Positions 46,786 to 54,406 of a stretch of 64,000 bases of DNA are shown in pieces. Each line of letters starts with the position of its first letter. Positions within the stretch are counted from its first letter, which is position 1. Made by a program: the position numbers and the translations under genes. A model generated the notes under the pieces. That model had not been told where the DNA came from. It did not search any database and was given only the letters and a program-made list of their open reading frames with translations. Source of the DNA: Streptomyces sp. NBS 14/10. Lineage in GTDB: Bacteria; Actinomycetota; Actinomycetes; Streptomycetales; Streptomycetaceae. The stretch covers positions 248,001 to 312,000 of the forward strand of contig NZ_NCSM01000011.1 in the NCBI RefSeq assembly GCF_002224125.1, in the 5' to 3' direction.

Positions 46786-47898
46786 TCAAACGGATCGGCC
46801 GGGCGCCGACTGGTCGCGCCCCGGGCGGGTCCTGGCCGGGATGCGCTCCACCTCGCGGGCCGCCTCCGGCGTGGGCACCACGAAGTGCACCTCCCAGCGC
46901 GCCCCGCGCGCCAGTTCCGCCTCGACGGCGCTCCACACGGCCGCCGCGCTCACCCGGTACGGAAGCCCGCCGCGCCCCGAGCCGAGCAGCGGGAAGCACA
47001 CCGAGCGCAGCGGCGGGGTGTGCCGGTCGCGCTCCTCGGCCAGCAGCGCGATCGCGCGCGAGGTGGCGCGGGTGACATCGGCGGGCAGCACGTCGTAGTC
47101 GTTGGTGCCGGCCCGCGGCACGGCCACCGCCGCGTGGTAGATCCGCCGTACGCCGTACTCGGCCATGGCCCCCGAACCGGTCGCCGCCACCGTGCCCGGA
47201 ACCACCGGCCGCCCCGAAGTGCCGTGCCGCGCGGCCCAGGTGCGCAGCTCGTCGTGGACCGGGTCGTCCAGCAGGTCGCCGGTCACCCCGCGCACGGAGG
47301 CGGCCCGGCGCAGCGAGGCGGAGACCGAGGACTTGTACGGCTCGGGCAGCGCGAAGTAGGTGTTGACCGGGGAGACCACCACGTCCACGTCCCGCAGCAG
47401 ATCGACGGGGTGGATATGGAGGGTGAGGCGTACGGTCCGATCGCCCGCCAGGACGTCCACGAACCGGTGGGTGTCACCCTCCCAGTCGCCCTCGCCCGGC
47501 TCGTCGCCGCCGTCCTTCAGCGATTCCGCCAGTTCCACGATGTGCTCGGCCACCTGCCCGAGCACCATCACCTCGTGGTGCTTGCGGAAGCGCTCCTCGC
47601 TCACCCGGTACACCTCGGCCGCGCGGGCCCGGCGGGAGGACGCCGGCCAGTCCCGGGTGCCCTGGGCCAGGCCCAGCGTGTACTCGGCGGCGGTCCGCAG
47701 CGTGCCCGCGTCAAGCCGCTCAACCGCGCGGCGGAGCAGCGCCTCCATGGCGATCTCGCGGGTGCGCGCGGTCGCCAAAGAGGCCGCGGCCGACTCCAGG
47801 GCGGGCAGTTCCCGACCGCGCAGCCTGAGCAGCCCCGCCCGCCGGACCTCCTGTAGTTCGCCGAGAATTGACGCATGGTCGAGAGACGGTGGTGCCAT
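46786..47898 (-). CDS. Macro-domain (ADP-ribose-binding) protein
   Basis: Protein of about 370 residues. The N-terminal ~160 residues are helical and unrecognised. The C-terminal half is a macro-like domain: VVVSPVNTYFALP, VPGTVAATGSGAMAEYGVRR, IYHAAVAVP and the loop FPLLGSGRGGLPY. Macro domains bind or cleave ADP-ribose and its derivatives. The gene follows the RES-domain gene, whose family consumes NAD+, so it may sense or hydrolyse an NAD-derived product (inference). The ATG at 47898 has no clear ribosome binding site. Confidence 0.75.
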   Translation of the reverse strand: MAPPSLDHASILGELQEVRRAGLLRLRGRELPALESAAASLATARTREIAMEALLRRAVERLDAGTLRTAAEYTLGLAQGTRDWPASSRRARAAEVYRVSEERFRKHHEVMVLGQVAEHIVELAESLKDGGDEPGEGDWEGDTHRFVDVLAGDRTVRLTLHIHPVDLLRDVDVVVSPVNTYFALPEPYKSSVSASLRRAASVRGVTGDLLDDPVHDELRTWAARHGTSGRPVVPGTVAATGSGAMAEYGVRRIYHAAVAVPRAGTNDYDVLPADVTRATSRAIALLAEERDRHTPPLRSVCFPLLGSGRGGLPYRVSAAAVWSAVEAELARGARWEVHFVVPTPEAAREVERIPARTRPGRDQSAPGRSV

Positions 47899-47960
47899 GC
47901 GGACAACGATGGCACCACGTGTCACACAGGGACAAGCGAGCGTAGGGCAGGGTGCCGGGC

Positions 47961-48635
47961 TCAGCGGTGCAGCGGCTCCCTGATCGCCGAACGGAGCGGT
48001 TCGAGCAGCTGGTTGGCCTCCTTGATGCCGTCCGGCGAGCCGAGGTCGGGGATGCTGCGGTACGGGAGTGGATCGAGCGCCCCGCCCGCGCAGTCGGCGA
48101 GGCGGTCGCCGAAGAGCACGAGGGCGCGCTGTGACGGGTTGCGCTTCGAGCCCCAGATCATCCCCATGGCCTCGGGCGCCTGGGCCCGGATCTCCCGCGC
48201 CCAGAGGCGCGTGCGCCCGTAGTGCTCCGCTCCCTCGTTCTCCAGCAGACGGTTGTCCTGGCAGACGGCGGCGAGGGCCGCTCCGGAACACAGCGAGACC
48301 AGTTTCAGCTCGCACCGGGTCCGCACCACGTTCAGCGACCTGCCCCGGACCTGGGCCCAGAGGATGAGCCGCATGCCGATCTCAAGGTCGTAGTCGACCG
48401 AGCGCAGCAAGGTCTCGGCGAGCGCGGTTTCCGCGTCCGTCGCGGCGTACAGACAGGGGTACGGGTCCTCCGGCGTGCCGTCGAAGCGACCCGCGTCGGC
48501 GTTCGGGTTGAACGGCTTGAACTCCTCGGCCGCGAACCGGGACTTGTGCAACCGCCACAGCTGGGTACCGGCGGGCAGCACCTCCCAGTGCGGGCGGAAG
48601 CGGTACGCGGAGGGCGACACGGTTTCTCCGTGCAT
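47961..48635 (-). CDS. RES-domain protein (NAD+-consuming toxin family)
   Basis: Protein of 224 residues. It shows the RES pattern: QLWRLHKSRF with Arg28, RFDGTPEDPYPCLYAATDAE with Tyr63, TALAETLL with Glu74 and a later MIWGSKRNPSQRALVLF. RES toxins break down NAD+ and are held in check by antitoxins with a DUF2384/ParS-type toxin-binding domain. The gene directly upstream encodes such a domain, and the two overlap as TGATG. Downstream lies the macro-domain gene. Conserved residues look intact, so activity is likely. Confidence 0.82.
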   Translation of the reverse strand: MHGETVSPSAYRFRPHWEVLPAGTQLWRLHKSRFAAEEFKPFNPNADAGRFDGTPEDPYPCLYAATDAETALAETLLRSVDYDLEIGMRLILWAQVRGRSLNVVRTRCELKLVSLCSGAALAAVCQDNRLLENEGAEHYGRTRLWAREIRAQAPEAMGMIWGSKRNPSQRALVLFGDRLADCAGGALDPLPYRSIPDLGSPDGIKEANQLLEPLRSAIREPLHR

Positions 48636-49357
48636 CAGTCCCCCTCCACCAACGCGACGGCCGCGCCGACCAGCTCACGGTCCGGCCGGACGCCGAGGAG
48701 CGCGACGGGCGGCCCGCCGCCCAGCCACGCGTTGCCGCTCAGCCACCAGTCGGCGGCTCCCCATGGGTCCGCGTCGGCGAGCAGCACCCGGTTGACCTCC
48801 AGGACGACTTCGTACGGCGCTCCGCCGCCGGGCTCGAACTGGAACTCCGGGTAGCGGTCGCCGAGGTCGGGGTCGGCCAGCCGGATCAGCTCCGGTGGCG
48901 GCGCCGAACCGAGGTACCGGCCGCGGACCTCGGCGGCCGAGAGGGCGGGCGTGCGGAGCAGTCGGTGCTCGACGGCGGCGATGATGGCCGCGGTGTCGGG
49001 CGGCGCGGGTGGCGCGGCGGGGAGCGCGGGGGTCGATGCCGGGCCGGCCGTGAGCCGGGTCAGCAGTTCCCGCGTCCGCAGGACGACCGGGAGGCTGACG
49101 GGTGCCGTGGCGACGAGCCGGACGGAGTCCACTGCCTCGCGGACCGGATGGTCGAACGGCAGCGGCAGCAGGCAGAGGCGTACGGCCTGGAAGGCCCGGC
49201 GTACGGCCCTGGAGTCGTCCGGCGGGGTGTCGGCGAGCGCGCGCAGCCGGGTGAGCAGGAGTTGGTACTGCTCATCGGTCAGCTGGGCGCGGATGCTGTC
49301 GAGGTGTTCGCCGATGAGGCCGAGCACCCTCGTCCCGCTGTCCTCACCCGGGGTCAT
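48635..49357 (-). CDS. Antitoxin-like protein with DUF2384-type toxin-binding C-terminus
   Basis: Protein of 240 residues. The N-terminal ~100 residues are helical; a Pro/Ala linker (PALPAAPPAPPDTAAII) leads to a C-terminal domain reading ADADPWGAADWWLSGNAWLG then GGPPVALLGV. That resembles the 'D-W/L-L.NP.LGG..P..LL' signature of Xre/ParS antitoxins of RES toxins. The ATG follows AAAGGAG and overlaps the CHAT stop as ATGA. Its partner is the RES protein encoded next. The family call for the C-terminal domain is by motif only. Confidence 0.65.
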   Translation of the reverse strand: MTPGEDSGTRVLGLIGEHLDSIRAQLTDEQYQLLLTRLRALADTPPDDSRAVRRAFQAVRLCLLPLPFDHPVREAVDSVRLVATAPVSLPVVLRTRELLTRLTAGPASTPALPAAPPAPPDTAAIIAAVEHRLLRTPALSAAEVRGRYLGSAPPPELIRLADPDLGDRYPEFQFEPGGGAPYEVVLEVNRVLLADADPWGAADWWLSGNAWLGGGPPVALLGVRPDRELVGAAVALVEGD

Positions 49358-52300
49358 ACGGTCTCCTTTCCCTGGCCGGGGTGGCCTTGATGGATGAACG
49401 CGGCCCAGAGGGCGGGCCGCTGGAGGTCGGGGCGGCGGATGTCGTGCCGTAACGTGTCGCTCAGACAGCCCGGGTCCTTGCGCTCCGGGTCGAGCATCCA
49501 CAGCTGCGCGGCCCGCAGCGCGTCCACCGGACTGAGCCCGGCCCGCAGACCGTGGTGGAACACCGCCATCAGCAGGATCGTCGCGCTGTCCTGGGCGGTC
49601 CACCGCGACCCCACGACATCACGTGCGCCGCCCGAGACGAACGCCGTGGTGAGGGTCAGGGCCTCGTCGTGGTCGCGGGTGCTCAGATCGGTCTGGCAGG
49701 CGCTCAGGACGATCAGCGGGCCGTCCGGCGCCGCCTGTTCGGCGGGCTGTGGCCGGTCGAGGAGCCGGGTCACGGTGAGCCGGCCGACCTCCTCGCCGGG
49801 GTCGGTGGGGGCGAGGTGCAGGGCCGACTCCGTCGGCCGTACCCCCGCCAGCCCGTGTGTGGCCAGATGGACCATCGAGTGGTCCTGGGCGAGCAGAGCC
49901 AGCAGCTGGTCGGGCGTGCCGGTCGGCACCGAGTCGGGCGGGAGGGTGCCGAAGTCGCCGTACAGCCGCGCCCCCGGATAGAAGGCGTTGCGCAGCTCCA
50001 GGACCTCCTGCTCGGCATACGTCAGCGTGATGCTCGGGTCGGCCACCATGGCCGGGGCCGCGATCGGATCGCGTGGCGCGCGTTTCACCGTACGCAGGAA
50101 CTGGCTGCCGGACGCCGCGTAGCTGATCACCAGCGCCTGGCAGAGGTGGTCGTACGGGGCGTCAGCGGGGAAGCGGGCCGCGTGCCAGGGGACGATCCCG
50201 AGGCGGCCGCAGGGGACCAGGACGACCCGGGGCGTACGGCGGTCGGCCGCGTCGGTCGCGTCGTCAGGGAGATGTTCCTCCAGCCCGGCGAGGACATGGA
50301 CGAAGACCTCGTACGCCCAGTCGCACAGCTCGGACAGGGCCACCTCCCAGGCCCGTTCCGTCTCAGCGCTGTGTTTCATGGAGCGGGCGGCGGCCGCGTC
50401 CAGGTATCGCTCCAGAGGGGCGCTGCCCGCTTCCGACAGCATGGGCAGCGCGCCCACGCCGATGCCGATCTCGGGGCCTATGGCCAGCAACATGCCCGGG
50501 GCCTCGCCGTCGCCCTCGCTGCCGGGGACCAGATAGATCAGCGCGTCCGCACCGGCCGCGCCCACGCCGTCCGCCAGCTCGCGCGGGGTGGGGGTGTCGA
50601 GCAGTCCGCCCCGCTCCCGGTAGCCCAGGGCTTCCAGGGCCTGCCGGCGCAGGGTGCTGGGGAGCTCGGCGGGCAGCTCCGTACTGTCGGCGGCGCCGGA
50701 CCCCCGCCAGGCGGCGGCGAGTTCGGGATGGCCGCGCTCGTCCAGCAGGTCAGGTACGGCCCGGGAGGTGGCCGCCGACTGCAGCACCAGCGCCCTGCCC
50801 AGCTCCAGGGCGGCGACCGCGTCGGCCACCCTTCCGTGCGCGGCGGCCCACAGGGCGGCCCGTACCCCGAGCGAGGCGCCGTTGCGGGCGGTCGTCAGGC
50901 GGTGTTCGGCGCCGTGCTGGAGGAGGACGTCGGCGGCGAGGGCGGTCAGGGCCTCGTTCGCCGCGTCGGTGGCCGCGTCCGCGTCGGAGGCGTTCTGCTC
51001 CCGGTGCCAGCGGGCGCGGTAGGACTCGGCGAGCGACCACAGGGACTCGGCCGCGACGCGCGGGGCCCGGCCTTGCCGGACGTGCTCGCGGAGCCGTTCC
51101 AGCGTGGTGATGGTGGCCTCGAGGTCCGCCGGGTCCTTGGTGAGGCCGTAGCGCATGCCGAGGCGGTTCGCGGCGGTGTGCAGCTGGTCGGCGGGGGCGT
51201 CCGGTGGTGGTACGTCCCGGTCCGGGATGACCGTCGTCGTGTCGTCGGTGAGGTACGAACGCAGGGTCGCGAGGTCGGGAACCAGGGCCTCCAGCTCCTC
51301 GTACCCGATCGGGAGGCTGCTGTTCCGCGCGGCGGTCCTGCCCTCCTCGAAGTCCGCGAGGCCGCGCAGCAGCAGATCCCTGTCCATGGTGTGCCGGCCG
51401 AGCATGAGGCGGGCCATGGCGCGGGCGATGAGGACTATGAAGCGGATGTCGTGGTCTTCGGGGACGGTGTCGGCCAGGGCCTCGGCCTTGGGCAGAAGGT
51501 CGCGGAGCCCCTTCACGTCCTCGGCCTGCGCGGCGGTACGGACGTCGGTGATCAGGCCCATCACATCCGCCATGATCGCGAGGCCGTCGGCCATGGGGAT
51601 CGAGGTTTCCGACTTGCGCCGCAGGTAGTCGGTGACCGTCTGGATGTGCGCGAGACCGAGCGCCTGGTCCTGAAGAGTGCCGCCGGCGCCGTCGCTCACG
51701 TTGAGCAGCAGGGCCATCAGCCCGCCGAGAGCGTCCTTGTCCGCCATGCCGTCCGGCAGCCCGTCCAGTGCGTCGCGCAACCGCCCGAGCTGCTGGTTGA
51801 GGGCAGCGGGGTCGCCGCCGCCGACGTGGTTCACGAAGTCCACGGACGTGGTGTTGACGGCCTGCCACGCGGCGATGAGCCGGCGGATATCGTCGGGGGT
51901 ACGGGGCATGGCCGAGGCGCCGGCGGGGGCCTCGGCAGAGGGGGCCGGGGCGTCGGCCTTGTGGGAGGGGTCCCGGGTGGCGCGCGTGTCACCCGTGTTG
52001 TCCGAGCCGGTGCCGGGCGCCGTGCCCGTGCCGCTCGTCGGGCCCGCGCCCCCGGTCATCGTCGTCAGCAAGTCCGTCATCTTCTGCCGCAGGTGAGCGT
52101 TGCCCGGAAAACCATCGTCGGGCATGAGACTCGTGAACAGGTCGGCGATCCCGCCGGCCGACGGACTGGCATAGAGGTCGCGCACCTGCCGCAGCTGCCC
52201 CAAGGTCTCCGGCGGCAGCGGAAGCTCGGCCGCTTCGGTCACCAGCTCCTGCAGCTCGGCCGCGAAGGCGGCTATCCCGTTCGGCCCCTCCCGCATGATC

Positions 52301-52743
52301 ATGTCGAACATGGCGGTCGCGTCCGGCTCCGGCGAGAGCCCGCCCAGCATCTCCTGCAGCGGCATCGCGTGCGTCAGCAGGAACAGCGCGGCCCACCGCC
52401 GGTCCTCGGTGGAGGTCGCCGCCCCGATACTCGTCGCCGGGTCCCGTACGTTCCGCAGCAGACCGTGCGCCCGTTCCCGGTCCTCGGGCGTCCCGCCCCC
52501 GACGCCGTGGCGCAGGGTGAGGGCACCGCCGAGCCATAGGGTCACCGAGCTGCGCAGCTCCGGATCGTGGTCCAACAGTCGGGTGAGCGCGTCGAGTTCG
52601 GTGACCGCGTCGTCATGGGCGCGCGATGGCTTGGCGACCGTGCCCGGCGTCGGCAGCAACGCCTTCGCCCGCCCGATGGCCTCGCCGGCCCACGCCCGCA
52701 ACGCCTGAACGCCACCGCTCTCCCCCTCGTCCCCCACCGGCAC
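49354..52743 (-). CDS. CHAT-domain protease with helical repeat N-terminus
   Basis: Protein of 1,129 residues. The N-terminal ~700 residues are helical with a Gly/Thr/Ala-rich linker near 240-275 (GTGTAPGTGSDNTGDT). The C-terminal ~350 residues are a CHAT domain with His in MVHLATHGLAG and Cys in IVLSACQTDLS, followed by FVSGGARDVVGSRW. It is a second, distinct CHAT protein in this window. The start is GTG with GAGGTGAGGA upstream. It is co-translated with the antitoxin-like and RES genes, so protease activation may control the toxin pair (inference). Confidence 0.86.
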   Translation of the reverse strand: MPVGDEGESGGVQALRAWAGEAIGRAKALLPTPGTVAKPSRAHDDAVTELDALTRLLDHDPELRSSVTLWLGGALTLRHGVGGGTPEDRERAHGLLRNVRDPATSIGAATSTEDRRWAALFLLTHAMPLQEMLGGLSPEPDATAMFDMIMREGPNGIAAFAAELQELVTEAAELPLPPETLGQLRQVRDLYASPSAGGIADLFTSLMPDDGFPGNAHLRQKMTDLLTTMTGGAGPTSGTGTAPGTGSDNTGDTRATRDPSHKADAPAPSAEAPAGASAMPRTPDDIRRLIAAWQAVNTTSVDFVNHVGGGDPAALNQQLGRLRDALDGLPDGMADKDALGGLMALLLNVSDGAGGTLQDQALGLAHIQTVTDYLRRKSETSIPMADGLAIMADVMGLITDVRTAAQAEDVKGLRDLLPKAEALADTVPEDHDIRFIVLIARAMARLMLGRHTMDRDLLLRGLADFEEGRTAARNSSLPIGYEELEALVPDLATLRSYLTDDTTTVIPDRDVPPPDAPADQLHTAANRLGMRYGLTKDPADLEATITTLERLREHVRQGRAPRVAAESLWSLAESYRARWHREQNASDADAATDAANEALTALAADVLLQHGAEHRLTTARNGASLGVRAALWAAAHGRVADAVAALELGRALVLQSAATSRAVPDLLDERGHPELAAAWRGSGAADSTELPAELPSTLRRQALEALGYRERGGLLDTPTPRELADGVGAAGADALIYLVPGSEGDGEAPGMLLAIGPEIGIGVGALPMLSEAGSAPLERYLDAAAARSMKHSAETERAWEVALSELCDWAYEVFVHVLAGLEEHLPDDATDAADRRTPRVVLVPCGRLGIVPWHAARFPADAPYDHLCQALVISYAASGSQFLRTVKRAPRDPIAAPAMVADPSITLTYAEQEVLELRNAFYPGARLYGDFGTLPPDSVPTGTPDQLLALLAQDHSMVHLATHGLAGVRPTESALHLAPTDPGEEVGRLTVTRLLDRPQPAEQAAPDGPLIVLSACQTDLSTRDHDEALTLTTAFVSGGARDVVGSRWTAQDSATILLMAVFHHGLRAGLSPVDALRAAQLWMLDPERKDPGCLSDTLRHDIRRPDLQRPALWAAFIHQGHPGQGKETV

Positions 52744-52841
52744 TCCTCACCTCTCGAGGACATCAACAGACCGGTCTTCATGATGACGAGATGTCCGTCA
52801 CAACGAAGCCCGATCACCGAACCTTTCCGTCCAACGCCCGA

Positions 52842-53483
52842 TCAACACCCCGAACGCGCCCGGAACGCGTCCGGATCGGTTCGGGGGCGGTACGCGTCGG
52901 GCTCGGGCGGGCTCGAACGGGACACTCCTGAAGCTCCCAGATCAGCACGCATCCCGCGCCGCAGCTCCCGCAGCCGTTCCCACAGTGCGTCGATCTCCCC
53001 CTGGGCGGCGTCGAGCGAGTCGCCCGGGCGGGGGACGCCGTCGTCCAGGCGCCGGAGCCGGCCGTAGACGGTACCGAGCGCGTGGGTGACCTCGCCGGCC
53101 AGGGCGAGTACGGGGTCGGGCAGCCGCATCTGCGCCTCCGCGTACACGTCCCGGTGCAGATCCCGGGCCTCGCTGAGGCCTTGCCGTGCCGCGCGAGGAT
53201 CCTCCGCCCGGATCAGGGCGTGCAACTGGTCGGTGAGGGCGGCCAGATACTGCCGCAGGGAGGTGTTGAGGGCGACGTAACAGGTACGCCGCGCCTCGGC
53301 TTCGCGCGCCCGCGCGCGCACTCGCTCGGCCCGCTCCTGCTCACGCTGTCGGCTGCGCTCGGCCGCGCACTGGGTCAGCAGGGCCGACAGCAAGGTCCCG
53401 ACCACCCCGACCACCGCCACGATCGGCGCACCCGCACCCGTGACGTCCAACGCTCTCACCCCCGTATCGCCGTGTGCCTCCAT
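52842..53483 (-). CDS. Membrane-anchored coiled-coil protein upstream of CHAT
   Basis: Protein of 213 residues. One transmembrane segment near residues 18-38 (APIVAVVGVVGTLLSALLTQ) is followed by a basic coiled coil (RSRQREQERAERVRARAREA) and more helices. No family is recognised. It is the first gene of the minus-strand run; 98 bases separate it from the CHAT gene. It could be a membrane sensor or anchor for the CHAT protein. The ATG at 53483 has no strong ribosome binding site, so the start is uncertain. Confidence 0.62.
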   Translation of the reverse strand: MEAHGDTGVRALDVTGAGAPIVAVVGVVGTLLSALLTQCAAERSRQREQERAERVRARAREAEARRTCYVALNTSLRQYLAALTDQLHALIRAEDPRAARQGLSEARDLHRDVYAEAQMRLPDPVLALAGEVTHALGTVYGRLRRLDDGVPRPGDSLDAAQGEIDALWERLRELRRGMRADLGASGVSRSSPPEPDAYRPRTDPDAFRARSGC

Positions 53484-53577
53484 CGAACCGGCACCGGACG
53501 CCTCCGGGGAACTCCACGACCGAGGACCGCCCGACCTTCGCCCGGGCCGCGCCCAGAGGAACGGCCAAGGGCCCGGA

Positions 53578-54252
53578 TCACTGCACAGACTTGCGCGATT
53601 TTTCGGGCACGCTCATGGCGCTGCTGACCGCGGTGTGGAGGTCGTCCTCTTCCGTTTCCGGGCGGAGCGGCGGGAGCGGGGTCGCGTTGGCGGGGTTGAG
53701 TGAGTCGAAGAGCAGGACGGTGAAGCGAGCGCGTGTGGCGGGTGTGGTGCCGGGGAGCGCGAGGGCGGCGATGCCCATGACGAGGAAGCGCGGGATGTCG
53801 TCCGCGGTGAGGTCGGCTCGGATCTCGCCCTGCTCCTGTGCGCGCTCCAGGAGGGGGCGGAGGGAGTCGCTGAAGCGCTGGAGGGCGTCCACGGCGACGT
53901 CCGCGAAGTTGCCGGCGAAGGTGACCAGTCCCCGCTCCTCGGTGATCAGGTCGAGCAGCCGGGTGGCGATGTCCAGGATGGACTGTCGCGGGTGTCGGGC
54001 GGCGGAGGCGTCGGTGATCAGCGGGAGGAGGTCGGTTTCGAGGATGTCGTCGAGGACGGCACGGACGATGGCCTCCCGGTTGGGAAAGTGCCGGTAGAGC
54101 GTGGCGATGCCCACGCCGGCCTCGGCGGCGATCCGCTCCAACGAGCCCTCACCTGCGCCGAGGACGTTACGTCCGGCCGCAATGATGCGCTCCGCACTTG
54201 AGCGGGCGTCAATCCTGCGGCGCCGGTGTGTGCCGGATGCGGCGTTCGTCAT
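53578..54252 (-). CDS. TetR-family repressor of the MMPL exporter
   Basis: Protein of 224 residues. The helix-turn-helix reads LERIAAEAGVGIATLYRHFP (about 38-57). The ATG at 54252 is chosen because GGGAGGAGCG lies eight bases upstream; an upstream ATG at 54276 has none. It is divergent from an MMPL exporter gene, and two inverted repeats lie in the gap, so it probably represses the exporter and itself in the absence of an exported ligand. Confidence 0.88.
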   Translation of the reverse strand: MTNAASGTHRRRRIDARSSAERIIAAGRNVLGAGEGSLERIAAEAGVGIATLYRHFPNREAIVRAVLDDILETDLLPLITDASAARHPRQSILDIATRLLDLITEERGLVTFAGNFADVAVDALQRFSDSLRPLLERAQEQGEIRADLTADDIPRFLVMGIAALALPGTTPATRARFTVLLFDSLNPANATPLPPLRPETEEDDLHTAVSSAMSVPEKSRKSVQ

Positions 54253-54312
54253 CTCTCGCTCCTCCCAGTTCCGCACCGCAGGCTACCCAACTGACCGCAC
54301 GGCGGTAGGACT

Positions 54313-54346
54313 CTATCGGTTCGATAGTTGACTATCGATCTGATAG
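54313..54346. promoter_or_regulatory. Paired operators between TetR and MMPL genes
   Basis: CTATCGGTTCGATAG (54313-54327) and CTATCGATCTGATAG (54332-54346) are two 15-bp inverted repeats spaced 19 bases start to start, on the same face after about two helical turns. They lie between the divergent TetR and MMPL genes, as expected for TetR binding sites. A TTGACT sequence overlaps the second site and could be a -35 element. Confidence 0.75.
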
Positions 54347-54406
54347 TACTCTCTCACCCCGAGGCGCGTATGCCCAACGGGGCCGCACCGGAGAGAGGAG
54401 AAGGGT

